Source: JAVEVF01 sp034005175 (GTDB taxonomy: Bacteria > Actinomycetota > Coriobacteriia > Anaerosomatales > SLCP01). From it: a DNA stretch of 9,054 nucleotides. Both the position numbers and the translations under genes were made by a program. The DNA lies in NCBI GenBank assembly GCA_034005175.1, contig JAVEVF010000077.1, positions 1 to 9,054 on the forward strand, read 5' to 3'. The notes beneath the pieces were generated by a model that saw only the letters and a program-made list of their open reading frames with translations, was not told the origin of the DNA and searched no databases. The first letter of the stretch is position 1; every line of letters starts with the position of its first letter. Shown in pieces: positions 1 to 6,513 of this stretch.

Positions 1-455
1 CAGACGACCCCGATGAATCCCTGAAGTACGGCCAGCAGATCGTGGATCGGCTGTTCGCGCTCACGCGAATCATCCGCCTGGTGGGCGTTGTGTTCGTGGC
101 GATGCTTGCCGTGGTGAGCCTCATCTTCATCAACAACACCATCAGGCTCGCCATCTATTCGAGGCGCAAGGAGATAGCCATCATGCGCCTTGTCGGGGCG
201 TCGAACTGGTTCATCCGGGCGCCCTTCCTGCTTGAGGGTGTCATACAAAGCTTGATTGGCGCTGCGTTGGCCATCCTCACCCTTGTCGCGGTTCAGGCAC
301 TCGTCATGCCTCGCATCCAGGAGACCGTGACGTGGTTACCGGTAGGGTTGGGGAGCGGTGCAGCAGCGCAGCTCTCCTTGGTGCTCATCGGGGCAGGTGT
401 CTTCATCGGCCTTACAGGATCAGGTCTTGCGCTCAGGCGCTACCTGAGGGTCTAG
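1..455 (+). CDS. ftsX: Cell-division permease FtsX, C-terminal part (5' end outside window)
   Basis: The reading frame is open from base 3 and ends at TAG 453-455, giving about 150 residues. It shows the C-terminal half of an FtsX/MacB-type permease. A membrane segment (VGVVFVAMLAVVSLIF) is followed by a basic cytoplasmic stretch with the motif SRRKEIAIMRLVGAS, the segment typical of FtsX that meets the ATPase. Two more hydrophobic segments follow (around LLEGVIQSLIGAALAIL and LVLIGAGVFIGLTG), and the protein ends in a short basic tail. In the family, FtsX pairs with the ATPase FtsE in the inner membrane and controls peptidoglycan hydrolases during division. ftsE would be expected just upstream, outside the window. 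The S41 protease gene starts 36 nt downstream on the same strand, so the two are probably co-transcribed. The family call is confident. FtsX rather than another FtsX-domain permease rests on small size, neighbours and motif. Confidence 0.88.
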   Translation, partial: DDPDESLKYGQQIVDRLFALTRIIRLVGVVFVAMLAVVSLIFINNTIRLAIYSRRKEIAIMRLVGASNWFIRAPFLLEGVIQSLIGAALAILTLVAVQALVMPRIQETVTWLPVGLGSGAAAQLSLVLIGAGVFIGLTGSGLALRRYLRV

Positions 456-491
456 GGACCTGGCGCAACACGACTCAGGACAGGAACCCTC

Positions 492-1682
492 ATGAAGCGC
501 ACAAGCTTGTACGTATTCCTGTCGCTTGTTGGCCTTATGGTGCTGGCAGCGGCGTTTCTCGGCGGCGTGGTCTTTGACCGGGCGGTCGATTGGTCAGCGT
601 GGGTTCGCGCCGTCCCTGACCCCGGGCCAACCGTTGGCGACCACGTCGATGAAGTGAGGCGCTTGCTCGAACGGGAGGCTCTTGAGCCGTCGAGTGATGA
701 ATCGATGACGGCGGGCTCGGTGCAAGGACTGCTTGATTCGCTTGACGACCAGTACGCGGTGTATCTCGATGCCAAGCACTTCGAGTACTTCAACTCGCAG
801 ACCGAGGGTGAGTTCTTCGGGATAGGTGTGAACATCTCAGAGCGTGAAGGCGTGGTGTACGTGGTGTCCACGATCGAGGGCACCCCTGCCGAGGAGGCCG
901 GTCTTAAGGCCGACGACGAGATCGTGTCCATCGATGGCGAGACACGCGAGCGTTGGGACACCGACGAGGTGGTCACGCGCGTACGAGGGCCCGAGGGCAC
1001 CGAGGTGAAGCTCGGCATCCGGCGACCCGGGGAAGATGGGCTGCTGTCGTTCTCGATCAAGAGGGCGCAGATCGACATCCCCAACATCATGGCTGAGATG
1101 CTGGAGGGGGATGTCGGCTACGTTCGGCTACTCACGTTCAATGCGAAATCCGCCGAGGACCTTGCTGCCAAGATCACGGAGTTGCAGGCTGAGGGGGCCA
1201 CATCGCTCATCTTGGATGTGCGCGACAACCCCGGCGGTCTGCTCACCGCAGCCGTGGACGTGGCATCCCTGTTCATCGAGGACGGCATTGTCGTGCGTGT
1301 GGAAGAGCGTGGTGCGCCCGAGAGCACGATGCGCACGAACGGCAACACAGCAACTGATGCTCCGATGGTGCTGCTCGTCAACAACAACTCCGCCTCGGCA
1401 AGCGAGATTCTCGCCGGCGCACTGCAGGACCATGCGCGCGCGAAGCTGGTGGGCGAGAAGACGTTCGGGAAGGGAAGCGTGCAGACCGTCGAGCGGCTCA
1501 GTTGGGGTGGCGGCGTGAAGTTCACCATCGCCCACTACCTTACGCCGAAGAGCCGCAAGATCAACGGGGTCGGGGTCACGCCCGATGTGGTAGTGGAGAT
1601 GGACCCAGCGCTAGAGGCCGATCATGGCGATGACGTGCAGCTGCAAAGAGCCGTGAAAGAGGCGCACGCGCTGTCGCGCTAG
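492..1682 (+). CDS. ctpA: S41 family carboxyl-terminal processing protease (CtpA type, PDZ)
   Basis: A 396-residue membrane-anchored serine protease. Residues 6-27 form an uncleaved signal anchor, so the body lies outside the membrane. A PDZ domain spans about 105-190 (GIGVNISER, TPAEEAGLKADDEIVSIDG). The S41 catalytic core follows, with LDVRDNPGGLL at 241-251, NNNSASASEI at 297-306 and GEKTFGKGSVQ at 321-331. By spacing with known CTPs the catalytic residues are Ser302, Lys327 and Gln331, and all are present. Family members trim the C-termini of envelope proteins, often regulators of peptidoglycan hydrolases. Length is normal for a CtpA/CtpB protein without a C-terminal peptidoglycan-binding domain. 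ATG 492 is preceded by AGGA (482-485) at a 6-nt spacing. The gene follows ftsX closely, suggesting an ftsEX-ctpA unit. Its natural substrate cannot be read from the sequence. Confidence 0.94.
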   Translation: MKRTSLYVFLSLVGLMVLAAAFLGGVVFDRAVDWSAWVRAVPDPGPTVGDHVDEVRRLLEREALEPSSDESMTAGSVQGLLDSLDDQYAVYLDAKHFEYFNSQTEGEFFGIGVNISEREGVVYVVSTIEGTPAEEAGLKADDEIVSIDGETRERWDTDEVVTRVRGPEGTEVKLGIRRPGEDGLLSFSIKRAQIDIPNIMAEMLEGDVGYVRLLTFNAKSAEDLAAKITELQAEGATSLILDVRDNPGGLLTAAVDVASLFIEDGIVVRVEERGAPESTMRTNGNTATDAPMVLLVNNNSASASEILAGALQDHARAKLVGEKTFGKGSVQTVERLSWGGGVKFTIAHYLTPKSRKINGVGVTPDVVVEMDPALEADHGDDVQLQRAVKEAHALSR

Positions 1683-1718
1683 GCTCTCTGGCGACGGGTG
1701 CGGCGCTGCGAAGCTGTG

Positions 1719-1755
1719 CGAAGGCGCGTGCGAGGGTGCGGGCTACTCGCCTTCG
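1719..1755. terminator. Possible bidirectional terminator stem between convergent genes
   Basis: CGAAGGCG (1719-1726) and CGCCTTCG (1748-1755) form a perfect 8-bp inverted repeat separated by 21 nt. It lies between the end of the S41 protease gene and the end of the minus-strand gene, and covers the latter's stop codon (1743-1745). A terminator is expected at such a tail-to-tail junction. However, the loop is long and neither side has a T-run, so this is only a weak candidate. The rest of 1683-1742 holds repeated TGCGA-like words and nothing else recognisable. Confidence 0.25.
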
Positions 1756-2165
1756 TCATCATCTTCCGCAAGCACGAACGCACCGTGGTCGAACTGGGCG
1801 TCGTCTATCAGCCGCATCTGACTGTGGGTCAGGTCGCCCTCATCCTCAGGCAAGGTGCTTAAGGTGAGCAAGCTGCCGTCACCGAACAACCGCACGGTGC
1901 ATCGGCCGGAATCATCAGTCTCGAAGTCCAGGTACCTGAAGCTCGCGACGTTCAGGAACAGACAGCCGTTCACCGCCATCGTCGCCGACTTGGGGTGAGC
2001 CATGAGCTTGACGAGTGTCGCCTCGCCTTGCGAGATGACAGACCCGTCGACTTCGTAGGTGAACTCGACGCTTTCAAGGCTCTCAAGTGCGCGAACCATG
2101 TCGCGCGGGTGTGCTATCGTTCCGCTGCCGATGAAGCAAGGGGCAAGCGGTCTGAGCGGTTCCAT
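1743..2165 (-). CDS. Small protein of unknown function (140 aa)
   Basis: I do not recognise this protein. It is 140 residues, soluble-looking, with no signal peptide or membrane segment. The middle and C-terminal half alternate hydrophobic and polar residues in a way that suggests beta strands (CLFLNVASFRYLDFE, RCTVRLFGDGSLLTLSTL). The protein ends in a strongly acidic tail (EDDDEGE). Three cysteines (10, 68, 90) are scattered and form no metal motif. It is supported as a real gene by a GGAG ribosome site (plus-strand 2174-2177) 8 nt before the ATG, by a near-consensus promoter just upstream, and by filling an otherwise empty gap between two plus-strand genes. It runs opposite to its neighbours and is transcribed alone. 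The N-terminal part (MEPLRPLAPCFIGSG) is not typical of any family I know. Confidence 0.72.
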   Translation of the reverse strand: MEPLRPLAPCFIGSGTIAHPRDMVRALESLESVEFTYEVDGSVISQGEATLVKLMAHPKSATMAVNGCLFLNVASFRYLDFETDDSGRCTVRLFGDGSLLTLSTLPEDEGDLTHSQMRLIDDAQFDHGAFVLAEDDDEGE

Positions 2166-2197
2166 GTCACGTGCTCCAGGGTCGTAGGCGAGGGCAC

Positions 2198-2226
2198 AGC
2201 ATACATGGATTCTACCAGGCGGTCAA
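2198..2226 (-). promoter_or_regulatory. Sigma-70-type promoter for the 140-aa gene
   Basis: Read on the minus strand, TTGACC (plus 2221-2226) and TATGCT (plus 2198-2203) are separated by exactly 17 nt. This matches the -35/-10 consensus at 5 of 6 and 4 of 6 bases. The start of transcription would fall near 2191, giving a short leader of about 25 nt before the ATG at 2165. It is the best promoter match noted in the window. Confidence 0.65.
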
Positions 2227-2267
2227 AGGAACGAGCCTGCTCTGGGGTACGTTCTGTACGACCGGAG

Positions 2268-2274
2268 AAGGAGG
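2268..2274 (+). promoter_or_regulatory. Ribosome binding site deciding the RNase R start
   Basis: AAGGAGG lies 4 nt before GTG 2279. The frame is open upstream to GTG 2171, but that longer start has no comparable ribosome site. It would also put coding sequence across the divergent promoter region and add residues that do not look like RNase R. GTG 2279 is therefore chosen. Confidence 0.8.
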
Positions 2275-2278
2275 GGCT

Positions 2279-4216
2279 GTGGCCCGTAACAGGCGCGTGG
2301 ACAAGGCCCGCAAAGGTGGATTGGTAGTCGGGCGCATCATCATCAATCGCCGAGGATACGGCTTCGTCGAGGCCGATGAAGGCGACATCTACGTATCTGC
2401 ACGCGACTCGGGAGGCGCGATGCACCGCGATCTCGTGGGTGTGAGGTTGACGGCGTCGCAGCGCGGACATGGGCGTTCGGGTGTCGTGCTCAAGGTGCTC
2501 GAGCGCGCGAATGAGACCGTCGTCGGCCGCTATGAGCGCCACGGACGCATCGGCATCGTGGTGCCGCTCGATCCACGCATCCGCACGGAGGTCTTCGTGT
2601 CCGCGCGCGATGGCGCAGATGTGCAGGACGGCGACGTAGTGGTCGCTCGGCTGACCGCCTACCCCAGCAAGCACAGCGCTGCACAAGGCGTTGTGGAGGA
2701 AGTGCTTGGCAAGGAAGGCGATCCGGGGCTGGAGATAGAGGTCATCATTCGCGAGCACGGCCTTCGCACGGAGTTCCCCGCCGAAGCGCTCGCTGAGGCT
2801 GCTGCCGAACAGCTCGACATCGAGACGCAGGTCACCGCAGGGAACCGTGAGGACCTGCGCGGAGTGTTCACCGTCACCATCGACCCTGTTGATGCACGCG
2901 ACTTCGACGATGCCATCAGCATCGAGCACGTGGACGGCCGCGTGCGCCTCGGCGTGCATATCGCAGACGTTTCTCACTACGTTCAGTGGGACTCGGCGCT
3001 AGACAGGGAGGCCCGACGGCGCGCGACGAGCGTGTATCTCGTAGACCGCGTGCTGCCGATGCTCCCTGAGCACATCTCCAACGAGATCTGCTCGCTGAAT
3101 CCAGGCGAAGACCGACTCGCCTTCTCGGTGATCATGGACCTCTCTCCCGATGCGGTTGTGGAATCCTACCGGCTCACTCCGTCGGTGATCCGCTCCGACC
3201 GTCGATTCGACTACGACAGCGTGCAGTCATGGTTAGATGGTGAGCAGGCGTTTCCGGACGAGGAGAGCGAGAAGGTCCTACGCGCGTTCCTGCGCATCGC
3301 GCAAGCCATCGGGAAGCGGCGCGTCGCGCGTGGAGGGCTGGACTTCGAGACGGTCGAGGCCAAAGTCATCCTCGCCGAGGACAACATCACGCCAATCGAC
3401 GTGCGCATACGGGAGCGAACGGACGCGACCAACATGATCGAGGAGGCCATGATCCTTGCCAACGAGGTCGTGGCGGGGCACATGACCCGTGCCGGTGCGC
3501 CGATGGTCTACCGCATCCACGAAGATCCCGACTCCGACGCGCTCTCTCAGGTGGCGGTGGTCCTCAAGGAGTTCGATTACCCCATCAAAGACATCCACTC
3601 GGCCTCACCCGCGACATTTCAGCGCATCGTACGATTCGCGCACAACAGGCCTGAGCAACGGCTCATCAACTCGCTTTTGTTGCGCGCGCTCCAGCGAGCG
3701 CGGTACACGGACTACCTCGGCTCTCACTTCGGGCTTGCAAGCAAGGCATACTGCCATTTCACGAGCCCCATCCGCCGCTATCCCGACCTGCTCGTGCACC
3801 GGCTGCTTCGAGCGCAGTTGGCCGGGGAGCTTGACGCAGAGCCCGCTGCATCGATCACCAACGAGCTGGAGTGGCTTGCCGAGCACTGTTCGATCATGGA
3901 ACGAGAGGCCGAGGCGGCCGAGGACGATTCGGTGCGCGTGAAGCTCGCCGAACTCATGGCAGCGCATGTCGGCGAGGTATTCGAGGGGCTCATCACCGGT
4001 GTGCACTCGTTTGGGCTGTTCGTCCAGCTTGACAACACTGCCGAGGGGCTCGTGCACGTGAGCACCATGCGCGATGACTACTACCACCTCGACCCCGAGC
4101 GCTTCATGCTTGTGGGCGAGGAGCGTCGCAGGGGATACCGTCTCGGGGAGCGTATGGCCGTCCGAATCCTGGGCGTGAGCGTGTCTCAGGGGCGCATCGA
4201 CCTCGAGCCGGCGTGA
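2279..4216 (+). CDS. rnr: Ribonuclease R (RNB-family 3'-5' exoribonuclease)
   Basis: A 645-residue protein with the RNase II/R layout. Two OB/cold-shock domains come first (about 14-75, with GRIIINRRGYGFVEAD, and 80-140). The RNB catalytic domain follows (about 190-515), then a C-terminal S1 domain (about 563-643, VGEVFEGLITGVHSFGLFVQL). The catalytic motif TIDPVDARDFDD supplies the four Mg-binding aspartates 202, 208, 210 and 211. By alignment to E. coli RNase R, Asp210 is the equivalent of the catalytic Asp280. HFTSPIRRYPDLLVHR (493-508) is the conserved second RNB motif. The enzyme degrades structured RNA processively from the 3' end and works in RNA quality control. It is shorter than typical RNase R because it lacks the N-terminal helix-turn-helix and a long basic C-terminal tail. 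The smpB gene often found beside rnr is not adjacent here. A deacetylase gene follows after 12 nt. Confidence 0.95.
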   Translation: MARNRRVDKARKGGLVVGRIIINRRGYGFVEADEGDIYVSARDSGGAMHRDLVGVRLTASQRGHGRSGVVLKVLERANETVVGRYERHGRIGIVVPLDPRIRTEVFVSARDGADVQDGDVVVARLTAYPSKHSAAQGVVEEVLGKEGDPGLEIEVIIREHGLRTEFPAEALAEAAAEQLDIETQVTAGNREDLRGVFTVTIDPVDARDFDDAISIEHVDGRVRLGVHIADVSHYVQWDSALDREARRRATSVYLVDRVLPMLPEHISNEICSLNPGEDRLAFSVIMDLSPDAVVESYRLTPSVIRSDRRFDYDSVQSWLDGEQAFPDEESEKVLRAFLRIAQAIGKRRVARGGLDFETVEAKVILAEDNITPIDVRIRERTDATNMIEEAMILANEVVAGHMTRAGAPMVYRIHEDPDSDALSQVAVVLKEFDYPIKDIHSASPATFQRIVRFAHNRPEQRLINSLLLRALQRARYTDYLGSHFGLASKAYCHFTSPIRRYPDLLVHRLLRAQLAGELDAEPAASITNELEWLAEHCSIMEREAEAAEDDSVRVKLAELMAAHVGEVFEGLITGVHSFGLFVQLDNTAEGLVHVSTMRDDYYHLDPERFMLVGEERRRGYRLGERMAVRILGVSVSQGRIDLEPA

Positions 4217-4228
4217 GGTGGGTGGGTG

Positions 4229-5194
4229 ATGAGGCGATACCGGCACGTGACCGTGACGGCTGTGGCGCTCACTGTCATCTTCGTGGTGGCGGCATGTGTG
4301 CCTGCCGGTCGGCACTTCGCACCGGAAAAGTGGCCGTCGGTCCGAGAAGAACACGGGACCATCGAGGTCACAGCGACGCCACTGCCCGCCGAAGCGCCGC
4401 CTCAGCGCGTGCGTGCCCAGCTCCCTGAGCCTGCTGCTGAGAGCCCTCCTCGGCCCGGAGCGCCCTCGACGCAGGACCTCTCGGCATGCGGGAAGCTGCC
4501 AAACATCTCGCGGTCGTGGTATTACGTGGCGGCTGGTGCCGGGCGCGTGCCCACCGTTCCGACAGATGTCGCTGCCATCGTTGCGCGCAGCGGGGCGCTT
4601 TGGCGCGTGCCAACCACAGAGAAGGTCGTGTACCTCACGTTCGACCAGGGCTACGAGGCGGGTTTCACCGCACGCATCCTCGACACACTGCGTGCCAAAG
4701 GGGTGCATGCGACGTTCTTTTTGACGGGCAGCTACGTTCGTGACGAGCCCGATCTCGTCAGGCGGATGGCTGCCGAGGGCCACCTGGCTGGAAACCACAC
4801 GCGCACGCACCCCTCGCTTCCCACGCTGGCAGGAGACGTGGCGGCGTTTACCGAGGAGTACCGTTCTGTGGAGCGCGCGTATCGGGAGGTGACGGGCCGC
4901 ACGCTTGCGCGCTACGGGCGCCCCCCACGCGGTGAGTATAGCGAGCGCACGCTGTGCATGGTGGGGACGCTCGGCTACACGAGCGTGATGTGGAGCTTCG
5001 CTCATCGTGACTGGCTGCTCGATGATCAGCCGCCTGTGGACGTGGCCTACAAGCGCATCGTCGACGGCGCACATCCGGGCGCCATCATGCTTCTGCACTC
5101 GGTCTCCGAGAGCAACACACTCGCCCTTCCCCGCGTCATCGATGAGCTGCGCCGCCGTGGATACCGCTTCGGCACGCTCGACGAGATCCGGTAA
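4229..5194 (+). CDS. PdaA-like polysaccharide deacetylase lipoprotein
   Basis: A 321-residue NodB-family deacetylase. A lipoprotein signal peptide ends in the lipobox VAAC (20-23), so Cys23 is probably lipidated. A Pro/Ala-rich linker (about 30-90) comes next, then the catalytic domain (about 132-321). Visible motifs are TFDQG (137-141, base Asp139), the metal histidines in HTRTH (190, 194), RPPRG (231-235) and LLHS (His290). The flanking pattern SWYY...VP, QGYEAGFT, RPPRGEYSERTL and LLHSVSESN resembles the PdaA branch. In spore formers that branch removes N-acetyl groups from muramic acid on the way to muramic delta-lactam. The second Asp of the usual TFDDG motif is Gln here. The start is ATG 4229, with GAGGTG (4215-4220) 8 nt upstream overlapping the rnr stop. 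GTG 4226 is the alternative. Its close spacing to rnr implies one transcript. The family is certain, the substrate is inferred. Confidence 0.9.
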   Translation: MRRYRHVTVTAVALTVIFVVAACVPAGRHFAPEKWPSVREEHGTIEVTATPLPAEAPPQRVRAQLPEPAAESPPRPGAPSTQDLSACGKLPNISRSWYYVAAGAGRVPTVPTDVAAIVARSGALWRVPTTEKVVYLTFDQGYEAGFTARILDTLRAKGVHATFFLTGSYVRDEPDLVRRMAAEGHLAGNHTRTHPSLPTLAGDVAAFTEEYRSVERAYREVTGRTLARYGRPPRGEYSERTLCMVGTLGYTSVMWSFAHRDWLLDDQPPVDVAYKRIVDGAHPGAIMLLHSVSESNTLALPRVIDELRRRGYRFGTLDEIR

Positions 5195-5370
5195 CGCGTA
5201 CCGATGCGCCGTATGCCTGGCCATTGCACGGCACCGAGGGCAAAGACCGCCGGACGGTGGCTCCAAGAAACGCTTCGTAAACGCCGGTAACGGTGGAATG
5301 ACGGTGTGTGAACCGCTCGACGCTTTCGTTCTACGCTGAAAGGGTCGCGTACCCAGCAGGGGAGGTTCCC
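5195..5370 (+). other. 176-nt intergenic leader before the FAD oxidoreductase
   Basis: No gene is supported here. Small inverted repeats are visible. One is a bulged stem (GCCG 5208-5211 and TGC 5214-5216 against GCA-CGGC 5226-5232). Another is CCGCC-GGAC-GGTGG (5247-5260, 5 bp with one G-T). A third is GCCG-GTAA-CGGT (5284-5295), with a GNRA-type loop. None is followed by a T-run, so none is a clear terminator for the rnr-deacetylase unit. I found no convincing -35/-10 pair, although the downstream gene probably needs a promoter somewhere in this stretch. Confidence 0.4.
5358..5365 (+). promoter_or_regulatory. Ribosome binding site deciding the FAD oxidoreductase start
   Basis: AGGGGAGG stands 5 nt before ATG 5371. 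The frame is open back to GTG 5308. Starting at 5371 puts the dinucleotide-binding motif at residues 4-13, which is normal for this family. The longer start has no ribosome site of this quality. Confidence 0.8.
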
Positions 5371-6513
5371 ATGTATGACGTGTGCATCATCGGGGCAGGC
5401 CCGGCAGGATCGGCGGTCGCTCGGCTGATGCGCCCGGGTCTGAGGGTGCTGCTGGTCGACAAGAGACGGTTGGACCGGGAGCCTCAGGACTCCCAGAGCC
5501 CTGTGAAACTGTGTGGTGGCTTGTTGGCGCCCTCGGCGCAACGCGAACTCGCCCGGCAAAGGCTAGCGCTGCCGGCTCGCGTGATCTCGGCCCCTCAGCT
5601 GTTCGCCGTTCGCGCGGTCGACCGCGATCTGTCCATCGAACGGCATTATCAGCGCTTCTACATCAACACGGACCGCGAGGCGTTCGATCGCTGGTTGCTC
5701 GAGTTCGTTCCGCGCGAGGTGGACACGGCATTCGGGTTCTCCGCGTATCGGATTGACACATCTGAGGTTGTCCCACAGGTGTGGCTGCGTTCGACCTCGG
5801 GCTCGAGCGCAAGTGTGTGCGCGAAGGTCATCATCGGTGCCGATGGCGCGAACTCGATGGTGAGGAGGACGCTTTGCCCTCGACTGGCCGAACCCGGCTA
5901 CGTCGCTTTGCAGGGTCTGTTCTCGAGGGGCTCTGACGAGGGCTCGTACGGCGCCTTCTTCGATGAGCACGTAACGGACTTCTACGGCTGGAGCATCCCG
6001 AAAGGGCCACGTGTCGCCCTCGGCGTCGCGGTGGGCCGGGGCCGAGACGCGCGCGCTGCGTTTCATGCAGTGAAATCACAGGCCAGAGAGCTCGGAATCA
6101 TCGAGGGTGATCGTCTAGCGCTGGAGTCTGCGCCGTTGCGCCGCCCTCGGAGTATGCGCGACGTGGTGCTGGGAGATGACAGGTTGATATGCGTGGGCGA
6201 GGCCGCGGGTCTGATCAGCGCGAGTTCCGCCGAGGGCATCAGCTACGCGTTGCGCAGCGGAGCTGCGCTCGCCTCGGCCTTGCAGCATGGCATCGACGGG
6301 GCCAGTTCACGTTACCGGTCGCTGGTGGCGCCGGTCGTGGCCGACACGTTGCTGAAGGTCGCCAAGGCGCGTGTGTTGTACTCGACCCCTTTGAGACGGG
6401 CGATCATGCGTAGCGGCATCACCGCCATCGGCGAAGCGCATCGTGCTCCCGCAGGAGGCCTACATCCCCTCCTCGGCCGTGGCGGCGATAGCCTCGTCGA
6501 TCTGGCGCCGTAG
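5371..6513 (+). CDS. Geranylgeranyl-reductase-like FAD-dependent oxidoreductase
   Basis: A 380-residue flavoprotein of the geranylgeranyl reductase / PHBH-like superfamily. The N-terminal FAD Rossmann motif is CIIGAGPAGSAVA (5-17), followed by the acidic strand end LLVDK (27-31). KLCGGLLAP (46-54) corresponds to the CGG motif seen in geranylgeranyl reductases. IIGADGANSMVRR (154-166) is the second FAD/NAD motif, and VGEAAGLISASSAEGISYALRSG (split over 275-297) is the third FAD motif that contacts the flavin phosphates. There is no signal peptide. Family members reduce isoprenoid double bonds or hydroxylate aromatic substrates, and many in anaerobes have no known substrate. The gene stands apart from upstream genes by 176 nt. 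Its last 54 nt (18 codons including the stop) are antisense to the end of sufB. The fold and cofactor are confident. The reaction is not known. Confidence 0.85.
   Translation: MYDVCIIGAGPAGSAVARLMRPGLRVLLVDKRRLDREPQDSQSPVKLCGGLLAPSAQRELARQRLALPARVISAPQLFAVRAVDRDLSIERHYQRFYINTDREAFDRWLLEFVPREVDTAFGFSAYRIDTSEVVPQVWLRSTSGSSASVCAKVIIGADGANSMVRRTLCPRLAEPGYVALQGLFSRGSDEGSYGAFFDEHVTDFYGWSIPKGPRVALGVAVGRGRDARAAFHAVKSQARELGIIEGDRLALESAPLRRPRSMRDVVLGDDRLICVGEAAGLISASSAEGISYALRSGAALASALQHGIDGASSRYRSLVAPVVADTLLKVAKARVLYSTPLRRAIMRSGITAIGEAHRAPAGGLHPLLGRGGDSLVDLAP
6460..6513. other. Tail-to-tail coding overlap of two genes (54 nt)
   Basis: The plus-strand FAD oxidoreductase ends at TAG 6511-6513. The minus-strand sufB ends at TAG (plus 6460-6462). 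Both reading frames are therefore used through the same 54 bp, and there is no room for a terminator between them. Transcripts from both sides must be complementary at their 3' ends. Confidence 0.8.

Noticed and set aside
452..1090. Minus-strand open frame of 212 codons opposite the S41 protease
   Set aside because: Ser/Thr/Arg-rich shadow of a gene with a full Ser-Lys-Gln catalytic triad on the other strand.
2171..2278. Longer RNase R from GTG 2171 (36 extra residues)
   Set aside because: The extension crosses the divergent promoter, lacks RNase R character, and a strong AAGGAGG precedes GTG 2279 instead.
2114..2977. Minus-strand open frame of 287 codons opposite the start of rnr
   Set aside because: It overlaps the RNase R N-terminal domains, the 140-aa gene and both upstream regions. 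The translation shows no recognisable fold and no ribosome site was found.
5247..5260. Hairpin CCGCC-GGAC-GGTGG as terminator of the rnr-deacetylase unit
   Set aside because: The stem is only 5 bp with a G-T pair and is followed by CTCC rather than a T-run.
3605..5266. Long open frame on the minus strand (553 codons) opposite rnr and the deacetylase
   Set aside because: It is antisense to two genes with complete catalytic motifs, spans the boundary between them, and its Arg/His/Ala-rich translation has no domain pattern. It is a product of GC-rich codon use.
5221..5300. Possible c-di-GMP (GEMM) or other known riboswitch because of GGGCAAAGACC next to a hairpin
   Set aside because: The conserved GGGACGCAAAGCC block after the first stem and the GNRA loop within it are missing. 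No other class fits by eye.
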